A stretch of DNA of 64,000 nt from NCBI RefSeq assembly GCF_042662125.1, contig NZ_JBHSXL010000003.1, positions 62,001-126,000 of the forward strand. The letters are read 5' to 3'. The first letter of the stretch is position 1; each line of letters opens with the position of its first letter. The position numbers and the translations under genes are program-made. Positions 34,327 through 43,384 of this stretch are shown here, piece by piece. The stretch is from Halopenitus salinus (GTDB taxonomy: Archaea > Halobacteriota > Halobacteria > Halobacteriales > Haloferacaceae). The notes beneath the pieces were generated by a model, which was given only the letters and a program-made list of their open reading frames with translations, had not been told where the DNA came from and did not search any database.

Positions 34327-37017
34327 GTGAACCTTCGGGGACCGATAGTCGAGGTCGGGGACGTCCGCTCCGTCTCGACGAAGTACGGCGAGCGCGACTG
34401 CTGTACGATCGAGGTCCGCCCGGACCGCGGGGCCGGCGATCCCGTCTCGGTCACGCTGTGGGGCAAGTGGACGCATACGGCCGAGCACGCCGAATCGGGC
34501 ATGGAGCTGCTCGTCACCGACGCCGAGGAGGACGAATACCGCGGCGAGACGACCTACTCGACGACCGGCGACTCCTCCGTCGTCCTGGAGCCGGACTTCC
34601 TCGTCGACGTCACGGGGATCCGGTCGTGGGTGCAGTGTCCACGGATGTACTACCTGAACAAGCTGTCGGGCGTCCCCCTCAATTACCCCGTCGTGAAGGG
34701 GACGATCGTCCACGAGGTCTTCGGGGACCTCCTCCGCGGAGTCGATCTCGAGGAGTCGATCGCGGATCGGGTCGAGGGGGCCGGACTCGAGCTGGGAATC
34801 CTGGGGTACGAGGCGTCCGAGGTCGAAGACGAGGTCCGACGCAACGCCGCCGCGATCGACGGCTGGCTCGCACAGGGCACCCTCTCGGGCGAGGACGCGT
34901 GGCGCTCCGAGCGGACGCTCATCTCGCCGACCTACGGGCTCAAGGGGCGCGCCGACGCCCTCCGGCGCGGGATGCCCGTCGAGTTGAAGACCGGCAAGAA
35001 CACGAGCCGGGAGCCGCGGTTCCACGACAAGATCCAGGCGGCCTGCTACGGGCTCATGCTCGCCGACCGCGGCGATCGTCCCGACACGGGAACCCTGCTG
35101 TACACGAAGAACACGGCGCTCGATCGCTCGGAGGCGACCGGCGATCTCTCGCCGGCCAAGGAGTTCTCGATCGGCGAGGGGCTGCTCGCGTTCGTCGTCC
35201 GGACCCGAAACGAGCTCGCCGCGATGGAGTGGCACGCGCTGAACGGGACCGGCGACCAGCCCGGCATCCCGACCGGGTACGAGGCCGATGCAACCTGTGA
35301 GTACTGCTTCGAGCAGGACACCTGCATGGTCGTCTCGGGGCGGCTGGACCAGGAGTCGAAGGCCGGATCGATCGGAACCGCACTGCCCGCCGAGGAGCGC
35401 GAGTACGTCGACCGCCTCTACCGGGCGATCGAGGAGGAGCGCCGCGAGACCCACGCCGAGTATCGGAAGCTCTGGGAGCAGACGGCCGCGGAGCGGGCCG
35501 CGGACGACAGGGCGCTCGTCGATCTCGAGCCGGCCTCGCGGACCGAACTCGACGGGGGCAGGTGGCGCCTCGCGGCGCGAAAGCCGGATGACGCGGTCTC
35601 GAAGCTCCGGGAGGGCGACGTGGCGCTCGTCTCGGACGGCGATCCGGTCGGCGGCGACGCGGAACTCGGCCGGATCCGCGAACTGGGGGACCGCGTCGTC
35701 GTGGAGACCGACGAGCCGGTCGAGTGCCGACGCCTCGACGTCTATCCCTCGGAGATCTCCGTCGACCGCATGCTCGTTGCCGTCCACGACGCCATTCTGA
35801 AGGGCGACGAGCGCCGCAAGGACGTGCTGTTCGGCCGCCGCGAGCCGGCGTTCTCGGGTCCCGAACGCGAGTACGTCCCCAACAACGACGCACAAAACGA
35901 GGCCGTGAACCTGGCGACCACCGCCGAGGACCTCGCGTTGATCCACGGACCTCCGGGGACCGGAAAGACCCACACCATCGCGCGGACGATCCGCGCGCTC
36001 GTCGCGGACGGAAACCGGGTGCTGCTCGCCGCGTTCACGAATCGGGCGGTGGACAACGCGCTCGAGGCGCTTCGCGAGCAGGGCCTCGTCGGGAGCGCCG
36101 GCGAGGACGCGATCGTCCGGGTCGGCACCGAGACGGGCGTCCGCGGCGACATGCGGGACCTCAGGTTGATCCGGCGCGGCGACCCGAACGACCGCGCGGG
36201 GGAACTGGGATCCGCGTCGGTCGTGGCGGCCACGACCGCGGCCTGCGGCTCCCGGGTGATGCGCGAACAGGAGTTCGACGTCGCGCTCGTCGACGAGGCC
36301 TCACAGCTCACGGAGCCGAGCACGCTCGCCGCGATCTCGCTCGCCGACCGGTTCGTACTCGTCGGCGACCACGAACAGCTTCCGCCGGTCGTGCGGGCCG
36401 AAAACGACCTCCAACGGTCGCTCTTCGAGCGGCTGGTCGAGGAGTATCCGGACGCGAGCGTGATGCTCGACCGGCAGTACCGGATGAGCCAGCGCATCCA
36501 GGCGTTCGCATCCGCGGAGTTCTACGACGGGGCGCTTCGCCCGGCGACCCCCGAGGTCGCAACGCGGTCGGTTCGGGATCTCCTCGCGGATCCGGACGAA
36601 CTCCCCCCGGCGCTTCGCGAGGACGTGGCGTTCGTGGATCCGGACGGGCGACGCGACGGCAACCGGAACGTCCGGGAGGCCGAACGGGTCGCGGAGATCG
36701 TCGACGCGTACCTCGAGGCGGGCGTCGATCCCGACGACATCGGCGTGATCGCGCCGTTTCGCGCGCAGGTCGCGGAGATCGGCCGCCGGACCGACGTGAC
36801 CGTCGATACCGTCGACCGGTTCCAGGGCTCGAGCGAGGAGGTGATCGTGGTCTCGTTCGTCGCGAGCGGCGACCTCGACGGTCCGATCTTCGAGGACCAC
36901 CGGCGCGTCAACGTCGCGCTCACGCGAGCGAAGCGCGGGCTCGTCCTCGTCGGCGACGAGGAGGCGCTCTCCTCGGAGCCGTTCTACGAGCGAATGCTGG
37001 CGTGGGCGGACCGGTAG
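34327..37017 (+). CDS. Dna2-type protein: OB-fold, Fe-S RecB-family nuclease and SF1 helicase
   Basis: This DNA nuclease-helicase for replication and repair has 896 residues. Residues 1-95 look like an OB-fold ssDNA-binding domain (PVSVTLWGKWTHTAE). The nuclease (about 98-340) has Asp210, Glu219 and Lys221 (RADALRRGMPVELKTGKN). Four Cys (104, 324, 327, 333) fit the 4Fe-4S cluster of Dna2, AddB and Cas4 nucleases. The SF1 helicase (about 515-890) has GPPGTGKT at 541-548, DEAS at 656-659, LVGDHEQLPPVV, LDRQYRMSQRI, DRFQGSSEEV and NVALTRAK. The start is the GTG at 34327, which opens the homologous region. Upstream in-frame sequence is antisense to the neighbour and not coding. No Cas genes are nearby. 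Confidence 0.92.
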   Translation: MNLRGPIVEVGDVRSVSTKYGERDCCTIEVRPDRGAGDPVSVTLWGKWTHTAEHAESGMELLVTDAEEDEYRGETTYSTTGDSSVVLEPDFLVDVTGIRSWVQCPRMYYLNKLSGVPLNYPVVKGTIVHEVFGDLLRGVDLEESIADRVEGAGLELGILGYEASEVEDEVRRNAAAIDGWLAQGTLSGEDAWRSERTLISPTYGLKGRADALRRGMPVELKTGKNTSREPRFHDKIQAACYGLMLADRGDRPDTGTLLYTKNTALDRSEATGDLSPAKEFSIGEGLLAFVVRTRNELAAMEWHALNGTGDQPGIPTGYEADATCEYCFEQDTCMVVSGRLDQESKAGSIGTALPAEEREYVDRLYRAIEEERRETHAEYRKLWEQTAAERAADDRALVDLEPASRTELDGGRWRLAARKPDDAVSKLREGDVALVSDGDPVGGDAELGRIRELGDRVVVETDEPVECRRLDVYPSEISVDRMLVAVHDAILKGDERRKDVLFGRREPAFSGPEREYVPNNDAQNEAVNLATTAEDLALIHGPPGTGKTHTIARTIRALVADGNRVLLAAFTNRAVDNALEALREQGLVGSAGEDAIVRVGTETGVRGDMRDLRLIRRGDPNDRAGELGSASVVAATTAACGSRVMREQEFDVALVDEASQLTEPSTLAAISLADRFVLVGDHEQLPPVVRAENDLQRSLFERLVEEYPDASVMLDRQYRMSQRIQAFASAEFYDGALRPATPEVATRSVRDLLADPDELPPALREDVAFVDPDGRRDGNRNVREAERVAEIVDAYLEAGVDPDDIGVIAPFRAQVAEIGRRTDVTVDTVDRFQGSSEEVIVVSFVASGDLDGPIFEDHRRVNVALTRAKRGLVLVGDEEALSSEPFYERMLAWADR

Positions 37018-37054
37018 CGAAGCCGAGCGACTTCCCTCCGGCACGAAGCGTCCC

Positions 37055-38017
37055 CTACGGCGTTCGAACGCGGTTTTCGAGCGGCTCGCCGGACTCGAGC
37101 GCCTCGACGTTGGCCGCGAGGATGTCCGCGAGCCGATCCCAGTGTTTGGGCGTGTGGCCGCCGGTGTGGGGCGTGATGAGGCAGTTCTCGAGGTCCCACA
37201 GCACGTGTTCGGGCGGGAGCGGCTCCGGATCGGTGACGTCGAGGGCGGCGCCGCGGATCGTGTTCGACTGGAGCGCGGCGACGAGCGCGTCGGTGTCGAC
37301 GATGCCGCCGCGGGCGGCGTTCACCACGACCGCGTTCGGCGGAAGCGTGGCGAGCTCCGCCTCGCCGATCAGCCCGCGCGTGAGGTCCGTGAGCGGACAG
37401 GCGATCACGACGTAGTCGCTCCGCGAGAGCGCGTCGTGGACCGGCTCCTCCTCGAAGCCGACGACCTCGTCGGTCGGTCCGCCCTTCTCGGGCGTGTAGC
37501 GCACGCCGATCGTCTCGACCTCGAAGCCCGCCAGCCGCTTCGAGACCGCCTGCCCGATCGAGCCGAGCCCGACGATGGTGACGGTGCTGTCGGTGAACTC
37601 CGTCGACTGGAAGTGGCGCCACTCGCCGTTCGACTTGCGACGCCAGCCCTCGTGGAGCCGGCGCGCGAAGACGAGCATGTTGCCGATCGCCTGTTCCGCG
37701 ATCCCCGGCGCGTGGATGCCCCCCGCGTTCGTGACGGCGACCCCGCGTTCGCCGAGCGCCGCCATCGGGACGTGGTCCGTCCCGGCGAAGGTGCACGCGA
37801 ACAGCTCGAGCCGCTCGCCGCGATCGAGCAGCTCCTCGTCGATCGTGATGCCCGTCACAACCCGCGCGTCGGCGATCAACTCGCGCTCCTGTCCGGGCGT
37901 CCGCGCGAGGGCCACCGACCGGTCCGGCAGCCGTTCGCGGATCGCGTCGGCGTACGATTCCATCGACAGCCCCTCCGTTCCCTCGCGGAGAACGACGATG
38001 TCGGGTTTCCCGCTCAT
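37055..38017 (-). CDS. D-2-hydroxyacid dehydrogenase (NAD-dependent)
   Basis: This enzyme interconverts a D-2-hydroxyacid and a 2-oxoacid. The 320-residue protein has the Rossmann motif IVGLGSIGQAVSKRL (148-162) and the catalytic triad Arg236 (NAARGGIVD), Glu265 (DPEPLP) and His284 (TPHTGGHTP). No ACT or regulatory domain is present, so it is not a full PGDH. It is divergent from the M20 amidohydrolase-threonine dehydratase operon, with 97 bp between. That suggests a joint role in producing or removing 2-oxoacids such as 2-oxobutyrate. Confidence 0.9.
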   Translation of the reverse strand: MSGKPDIVVLREGTEGLSMESYADAIRERLPDRSVALARTPGQERELIADARVVTGITIDEELLDRGERLELFACTFAGTDHVPMAALGERGVAVTNAGGIHAPGIAEQAIGNMLVFARRLHEGWRRKSNGEWRHFQSTEFTDSTVTIVGLGSIGQAVSKRLAGFEVETIGVRYTPEKGGPTDEVVGFEEEPVHDALSRSDYVVIACPLTDLTRGLIGEAELATLPPNAVVVNAARGGIVDTDALVAALQSNTIRGAALDVTDPEPLPPEHVLWDLENCLITPHTGGHTPKHWDRLADILAANVEALESGEPLENRVRTP

Positions 38018-38073
38018 GGTGGCGAGGTTCCGCGGGCGCGAACTTATCCTTTTATGTATTCGTCATCAACGGG

Positions 38074-38090
38074 AATTGTGTATAATTAAG
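38074..38090 (+). promoter_or_regulatory. TTGTGTAT motif fused to the TATA box of the M20-ilvA operon
   Basis: AATTGTGTATA at 38074-38084 is identical to the first 11 bases of the site at 45167. It runs straight into the TATA box TATAATTAA (38081-38089), about 30 bp before the ATG at 38115. A regulator bound here would block the basal factors. Confidence 0.45.
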
Positions 38091-38114
38091 TCCGTCCGTG
38101 TGGTACGACGGACC

Positions 38115-39413
38115 ATGACCACCCGGATCACCGATCGGCTCGTCGAGCTTCGACGCGAGCTTCACCGCCACCCGGAGCCGGCCTGGCGGGAGTTTCACAC
38201 GACGGGACGGCTCGTCGAGGAGATCCGCTCGATCGGCGTCCACGAGCTGGCCATCGGCCGCGAGGCGTACGATCCCGATGACCGGATGGCGGTTCCATCC
38301 GAGTCGAAACTGGAGACGTGGCGTGATCGTGCCCACGAACGGGGGCTCGACGAGGAGGTCCTCGAGTCGACCGCGGGCGGAAACACGGGCTGTGTCGCCG
38401 TCCTCGACCGCGGCGAGGGACCGTCGATCGGCCTGCGAGTCGACGTCGACGGGCTGTTCATCGAGGAGTCGACCGAACCCGACCACCGGCCGGCGGCCGA
38501 GGGGTTCCGCTCCGCGACCGGCGAGACGATGCACGCCTGCGGCCACGACGCCCACATGACCTGGGGACTCGCGGCGCTCGAGGCCGTCGCGGAAAGCGAC
38601 TTCTCGGGGCGGTTCGTCGTCCTCTTCCAGCCGGCCGAGGAGGCCGGCGGTGGCGGCCGTCCGATGGCGCGGAGCCGATTCGTGGAGGACCTCGAGTACC
38701 TCTTCGCCGTCCACGTCGGCCTCGATCACCCGACCGGCCGTGTCGTCGCCGGCATCGAGCGGCCGCTCGCGATGTGTCACGTGGAGGCGACGATGGAGGG
38801 CACCTCCACGCACGCGGGACAGACGCCGAACGAGGGGGACAACGCGATGCAGGCGCTCGGAACGGCGATCCAGAACGCCTACGCGATCCCGCGGCACGCG
38901 GACGGCATGACGCGGGTCAACGTGGGCAAGGCGGAGTCGGGGACGGCGAGCAACGTGATCGCGGAGAAGGCGTATATGGAAGCGGAGGTGCGTGGCGAGA
39001 CGACGGAGCTGATGGAGTACATGAAGGACCGGCTGCGTCGGACGTTCCGGAGCGCCGCCTCGATGCACGGCTGCTCGCTCGAGTTCGACGTCGTCAGCGA
39101 GTGCCCGCGGGCCGACAGCGACCCGGAACTCGTCGACCACGTCGCGAACGTGGCCGCGGGCGTCGACGGGGTGCGGGAGGTGGTCCCGACCGCCGACTTC
39201 GGCGCGAGCGAGGACGCCACCTTCCTCATGGAGCGCGTCCAGGAGAACGGCGGGCTCGCCTCGTATCTGATCGTCGGAACGGACCATCCGACCGGCCACC
39301 ACACGCCGACGTTCGACGTCGACGAGCGGAGCCTCGAGATCGGCGTCGACGTGCTCGTCGACTCGATTCTCGGGGTCGAAGAGGCGTTCGAGGAACGGAG
39401 GAAGCCCCGGTGA
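38115..39413 (+). CDS. M20-family amidohydrolase (aminobenzoyl-glutamate hydrolase/AbgB-like), paralogue 1
   Basis: This zinc peptidase-type amidohydrolase cleaves an N-acyl amino acid or related amide. The 432-residue protein starts ELRRELHRHPEPAWREF, carries the metal-site CGHDAH (142-147) and the catalytic FQPAEEAGGG, and ends with HHTPTFDVDERSLEIG. The sequence resembles the p-aminobenzoyl-glutamate hydrolase branch. A close paralogue lies at 45974-47275. The stop overlaps the GTG start of the threonine dehydratase gene. The coupling suggests that it releases a hydroxyamino acid such as threonine or serine from a conjugate, by inference. Confidence 0.87.
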   Translation: MTTRITDRLVELRRELHRHPEPAWREFHTTGRLVEEIRSIGVHELAIGREAYDPDDRMAVPSESKLETWRDRAHERGLDEEVLESTAGGNTGCVAVLDRGEGPSIGLRVDVDGLFIEESTEPDHRPAAEGFRSATGETMHACGHDAHMTWGLAALEAVAESDFSGRFVVLFQPAEEAGGGGRPMARSRFVEDLEYLFAVHVGLDHPTGRVVAGIERPLAMCHVEATMEGTSTHAGQTPNEGDNAMQALGTAIQNAYAIPRHADGMTRVNVGKAESGTASNVIAEKAYMEAEVRGETTELMEYMKDRLRRTFRSAASMHGCSLEFDVVSECPRADSDPELVDHVANVAAGVDGVREVVPTADFGASEDATFLMERVQENGGLASYLIVGTDHPTGHHTPTFDVDERSLEIGVDVLVDSILGVEEAFEERRKPR

Positions 39414-40696
39414 CCAAACACACAAACGAGGACCTCACGGCGGCCGACGTTCTCACCGCCGCGGACGTCGAGGGGGCTCGCGATCGGATCGAGGACGTCG
39501 TCCACCGGACGCCGCTCGACGGGTCGACCACGCTCGCCGAGCGCAGCGGGGCGGCCTCGGTCGGGCTCAAACTCGAGACCCTCCAGCGGACCGGCTCGTT
39601 CAAGATCCGCGGGGCGTACAACGCGATGGCTCAACTCGTCGCCGAGGAACGCGAGGCCGGCGTCATCGCCGCGAGCGCGGGCAACCACGCCCAGGGAGTT
39701 GCACTCGCCGGCGACCTGCTCGGGATCGACGTCGAGATCGTCGTCCCGGAGGTGACGCCCGCCTCGAAGATCGAGGCGACCCGGGGATACGGCGCGCGCG
39801 TGATCGTCGAGGGGGACATCTACGAGCGGTCCTACGAGCACGCGCTCGAACGCGCCGAGGAGACCGGGCGCACGCTCGTCCATCCGTTCGACGACGAGGC
39901 GATCATGGCCGGACAGGGGACGGTCGGCCTCGAGATCGCCGAACAGCGTCCCGAGGTCGACACCGTCCTCGTGTCCATCGGCGGCGGCGGACTGATCTCG
40001 GGGATCGCCACGGCGATGGAGGCGGCCGTCGACCGGGACGTCCGGGTCGTGGGCGTCCAGCCGGAGGGAGCGCTCCACGCGAAGCCCGCGCTCGAACGAG
40101 ACGAGATCGTCGAGCTGTCCGACGTCGACACCGTCGCCGAGGGGATCGCGGACACCCGGCTCCTCGAGCGGACCTGGGCCGTCCTCCGCGAGCGCGTCGA
40201 CGAGGTGATCGCGGTCTCCGATCGCGAGTTGGCGGTCGCCGTGACCCTGCTCGCCGAGCGCGCGAAGATCGTCTCCGAAGCCGCAGGCGCGGCGCCGGTC
40301 GCCGCCCTGCTCGGCGACGACCTCGACGTCGAAGGCGAACACGTCGCGGCGGTCGTCTCCGGCGGGAACGTGAACCTCACCGAGCACGCGGAGCTGACCC
40401 GGGCCGGCCTGATCGAACTCGGTCGGTACGTCGAGGCGCGCCTCCTCGTTGACGGCTGGCCGACCGCCATCGCCGACGTCACGGAGGCGATCGAGGACCA
40501 CGGCGGCGAACTCGACGCCCTCAAGCGCGCCGACCGGAGCGCGCTCGACGAGCCGAACCGCGTTCCCGTGACCGTCGGGATCGAGGGCAGCGGCCCGGAG
40601 CACCTGCGGGAGGTTCTCGAGACCCTCTCCGGACTCGAGGGGATCGAGGTGGCGACGGACACGTCGGTGAACGCTGGAGGATACAACGAGGGGTAG
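39410..40696 (+). CDS. ilvA: Threonine dehydratase (PLP-dependent), with C-terminal ACT-like domain
   Basis: This enzyme deaminates threonine to 2-oxobutyrate and ammonia, and serine to pyruvate. The 428-residue protein has the PLP lysine Lys65 in TGSFKIRGAYNAM, ASAGNHAQGVA near 95, and the phosphate-binding SIGGGGLISG near 193. A C-terminal ACT-like domain (about 345-428) points to the catabolic or short IlvA form. The GTG start overlaps the preceding stop (GTGA), with GGAACGGAGG acting as Shine-Dalgarno. It is in an operon with the M20 amidohydrolase. The 2-oxobutyrate made could feed 2-oxoacid dehydrogenases. Confidence 0.9.
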   Translation: MTKHTNEDLTAADVLTAADVEGARDRIEDVVHRTPLDGSTTLAERSGAASVGLKLETLQRTGSFKIRGAYNAMAQLVAEEREAGVIAASAGNHAQGVALAGDLLGIDVEIVVPEVTPASKIEATRGYGARVIVEGDIYERSYEHALERAEETGRTLVHPFDDEAIMAGQGTVGLEIAEQRPEVDTVLVSIGGGGLISGIATAMEAAVDRDVRVVGVQPEGALHAKPALERDEIVELSDVDTVAEGIADTRLLERTWAVLRERVDEVIAVSDRELAVAVTLLAERAKIVSEAAGAAPVAALLGDDLDVEGEHVAAVVSGGNVNLTEHAELTRAGLIELGRYVEARLLVDGWPTAIADVTEAIEDHGGELDALKRADRSALDEPNRVPVTVGIEGSGPEHLREVLETLSGLEGIEVATDTSVNAGGYNEG

Positions 40697-40727
40697 TTCT
40701 ATACCGGATCGTGGTGAACCCTACCGC

Positions 40728-41669
40728 GTGACACGGCAACTCCATCCGGACGTTCGATCGCTTCTCGATCGGGTCGAGGAACAGGGAAATCCGGGCTACG
40801 CCGATCTCACGGTGGCGTGTGCGCGCGGGATCTTTCGGGAGTTCCTCTCGGTTCCCGAGGCGAAACTCGATCCCGTCTCCCGGGTTCGAGATCTCGAGAT
40901 CCCGGGACCGAACGGGCCGATCCCGATCCGGGTCTACGACCCGGCGGACGCGTCGGAGCCGCGGCCGGTGTTCGTCTTCCTCCACGGCGGCGGCTGGGTG
41001 CTCGAGACCGTCGACGCCCACGACCACACCTGCCGGGCGCTGGCGAACGCGGGCGCGTGCACCGTCGTCTCCGTGGACTACCGGCTCGCCCCCGAACACC
41101 CGTTTCCCGCCCCGCTCGAGGATGCCTACGCGGCCACGGAGTGGGCCGCCAACAACCTCGAGTCGCTCGCCGGCGACCCGGACCGGGTCGTGGTCGGCGG
41201 CGACAGCGCCGGCGGAAACCTGACGGCCGCGGTCGCGCTTTTGGCCCGCGATCGGGACGGTCCAGACATCGCCCACCAGGTGTTGATCTATCCCGTCGTG
41301 GACCACGACTTCGGGACGGACTCCTACGAGGAGAACGCGGAGGGATACCTGCTCACCAGAGAGAGCATGCGCTGGTTCTGGGACCACCACCTCGAGACGC
41401 CGCTCGACGGCGCGAACCCCTACGCCTCCCCCCTTCGGGCGCCCGACCTCTCTGGACTTCCGCCGGCGACGGTCACCACCGCGGAGTTCGACCCGCTTCG
41501 CGACGAGGGTGCCGCCTACGCCGATCGGCTCGCGAAAGCGGGGGTCGACGTCGAACACAGACGCTACGAGGACATGATCCACGGGTTCGTCCCGTTCCTG
41601 GCCGAGCCCGAACTGGACGCCGCACGCGAGGAGATCGAGGCGATCGGCGCGACCGTTCGGGACCTGTGA
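40728..41669 (+). CDS. Alpha/beta-hydrolase esterase (hormone-sensitive-lipase family)
   Basis: This carboxylesterase has 313 residues. The oxyanion motif HGGGW (near 88), the nucleophile Ser in GGDSAGGNLT (near 164), the acid Asp in AEFDPLRDEG and His in MIHGFVPF give a complete catalytic triad of the HSL/GDXG family. The start is a GTG at 40728, and no signal peptide is present, so it is cytoplasmic. It follows ilvA by 31 bp on the same strand and could be co-transcribed. A relationship to the amino-compound pathway is unclear. Confidence 0.88.
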   Translation: MTRQLHPDVRSLLDRVEEQGNPGYADLTVACARGIFREFLSVPEAKLDPVSRVRDLEIPGPNGPIPIRVYDPADASEPRPVFVFLHGGGWVLETVDAHDHTCRALANAGACTVVSVDYRLAPEHPFPAPLEDAYAATEWAANNLESLAGDPDRVVVGGDSAGGNLTAAVALLARDRDGPDIAHQVLIYPVVDHDFGTDSYEENAEGYLLTRESMRWFWDHHLETPLDGANPYASPLRAPDLSGLPPATVTTAEFDPLRDEGAAYADRLAKAGVDVEHRRYEDMIHGFVPFLAEPELDAAREEIEAIGATVRDL

Positions 41670-41773
41670 CGGAGGCGTGCCGTACGAGACCTGTGAGGAA
41701 GGCGCGCCGTTCGGATCGCTGGGAGAGACTGGCGGGCGGTACCGGCCCTGACCCGTGACGTTCCCGGTCCGAC

Positions 41774-43213
41774 TCACGCCGTCGTCGCGGTCGGGCCCGC
41801 GGCCTCGATCGCCTCGAGGAAGATCGAGGTCCCGAGTTCGATCTCGCGTTCGGTCGAGTCGAGCGGGGGAAGAAGCCGGATCGTCTTCTTGCCGCACCCG
41901 AGCGTGAGCAATCCCCGCTCGAGTGCCTCCCGGACCACGGCGTCCCGGCGCTCCGGCGTGTCGAACTCGACGGCGAGCATGAGCCCCTTGCCGCGCACGT
42001 CCACGACGTGGTCGGGCGCCCCGTCGCCGAGCAGCTCCTTCGCCTGTCGACCGCGCCTCGTGGCGTTCGCGAGCAGGTCGTGTTCCTCGATGGCCTCCAG
42101 GGTGAACACGCCCATCATGGAGGCGAGCACGTCGCCGCCGCCGAAGGTCGACCCGAGGCGGTTCTTCTCCGAGGGGAAGAGCTCCGAGCGCGAGATCGTC
42201 GCGCCGACCCGAAGCGCCTTCGCGCTCGCGATCACGTCCGGCTCGATCGGGTAGTGGTCGGAGGCCCACATCTCGCCGGTTCGACCGATCCCCGACTGGA
42301 TCTCGTCGACGACGAGCGGAACGTCGTACTCCTCGCAGACCGCCCCGACCTCGGCCATGAACGCCTCGCTCGGGAACCGGTAGCCGCCGACGCCCTGGAC
42401 CGGCTCGAGGATCATGAAGGCGATCTCGGCGGGATCGACGTGTCCGCCCTCGGGCGCGAGCGCGTCGCGAAGTCTGGAACCGCCGCCCCCAGAGCCCCCG
42501 CCGGTCTCGCCGTTCCCGGAGCCGCCACCGGCCACGGAACCGCCACCGGTCCCGGATCCCCCGCCGGTGAAGAACCCGCACTCACAGCTCGCGGGCGAAC
42601 AGCCGCGATCGCCACAGAAGGGAACCGTCCGGATCCCGGCGATCTCGGGGTAGTGGCGGGTGTAGACGTCCTTCGATCGGGTGACGGAGAGCGTGCCGAG
42701 CGTCCGCCCGTGGAAGCTCCCCTCGAACGCGTAGCCGTACTTCGCCGCGGGCGCCGCGTTATGGGTGATCTTCATCGCGTTCTCGACGGCCTCCGCGCCC
42801 GAGTTCGAGAGGAAGACCGTGTCCATCCCGTAGTGGCTCGAGACGTCGGTGAGGCGGTCCATCAGGTGGCTCGAGGAGGGAAAGTCGGCCTCGGCGGGGT
42901 CGGGTCCCGACCCGAAGTACATGTCCTGGCCGGCGATCTTCATCGGCTCCGCCAGATCGAACTCCCGGAGCTTGCCGAGTACCTTCCCGTTGTCGTACCC
43001 GAGCGGGGCCGCGCCGATGTGACAGGTGAAGTCGAGGAGGACGTTTCCGTCGACGTCGGTGACGAACGGGCCGTCGGCCCCCCCGTTCAGATCCCAGACG
43101 AACTCGTGGGAGTACTCGCTCGGCGCCGCGTGCTCCCCGTGGAACGAGACCCACCGCTCGGCGTTCGGTCCCGGGAAGGCGTCCACGTCGGGTTCGGCCG
43201 TGTGCCTATCCAT
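41774..43213 (-). CDS. Class III aminotransferase (GABA/ornithine-type) with internal Gly/Ser-rich insert
   Basis: This PLP-dependent aminotransferase acts on an omega-amino or similar group. The 479-residue protein has the PLP lysine Lys332 (IASAKALRVGA), the cofactor Asp303 (VVDEIQSGIGRTG), and SNSGAEAVENAMK near 136. Residues 200-212 contain four Cys (200, 205, 210, 212). Residues 217-246 are a low-complexity run of mostly Gly and Ser (42476-42565), inserted between the Cys cluster and LRDALAPEGGHVD. The fold continues normally on both sides, so the insert is probably a surface loop. A TATA box (43237-43243) and an inverted repeat precede the ATG at 43213. The frame upstream of that is not coding. 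Confidence 0.88.
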   Translation of the reverse strand: MDRHTAEPDVDAFPGPNAERWVSFHGEHAAPSEYSHEFVWDLNGGADGPFVTDVDGNVLLDFTCHIGAAPLGYDNGKVLGKLREFDLAEPMKIAGQDMYFGSGPDPAEADFPSSSHLMDRLTDVSSHYGMDTVFLSNSGAEAVENAMKITHNAAPAAKYGYAFEGSFHGRTLGTLSVTRSKDVYTRHYPEIAGIRTVPFCGDRGCSPASCECGFFTGGGSGTGGGSVAGGGSGNGETGGGSGGGGSRLRDALAPEGGHVDPAEIAFMILEPVQGVGGYRFPSEAFMAEVGAVCEEYDVPLVVDEIQSGIGRTGEMWASDHYPIEPDVIASAKALRVGATISRSELFPSEKNRLGSTFGGGDVLASMMGVFTLEAIEEHDLLANATRRGRQAKELLGDGAPDHVVDVRGKGLMLAVEFDTPERRDAVVREALERGLLTLGCGKKTIRLLPPLDSTEREIELGTSIFLEAIEAAGPTATTA

Positions 43214-43231
43214 ACACAAATAGTGTGTATG
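43211..43231. promoter_or_regulatory. Inverted repeat overlapping the start of the class III aminotransferase
   Basis: CATACACA (43211-43218) and TGTGTATG (43224-43231) form a perfect 8-bp inverted repeat with a 5-bp spacer. It sits between the start codon and the TATA box (TTTAAT, 43238-43243, minus strand). The minus-strand text TTTGTGTATG shares its core with the motifs at 38076, 45168, 49177 and 1463. Confidence 0.5.
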
Positions 43232-43384
43232 ACGTACATTAAATGTTGGTATCGATCGCCGGTAGATGGCCGCTACGGGCGCTCCGTGGCGACTACGGCG
43301 GAACACGGGGACGGAGAGTGAAGACCGGAACCGGAAGACGGGAAGTGGCGACCCAAAAGCGGCGGGCGACCCCCGAACGACACC

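Noticed and set aside
34327..37017. Interpretation of the Fe-S nuclease as a CRISPR Cas4
   Set aside because: It is fused to an SF1 helicase in the Dna2 order and has no Cas neighbours.
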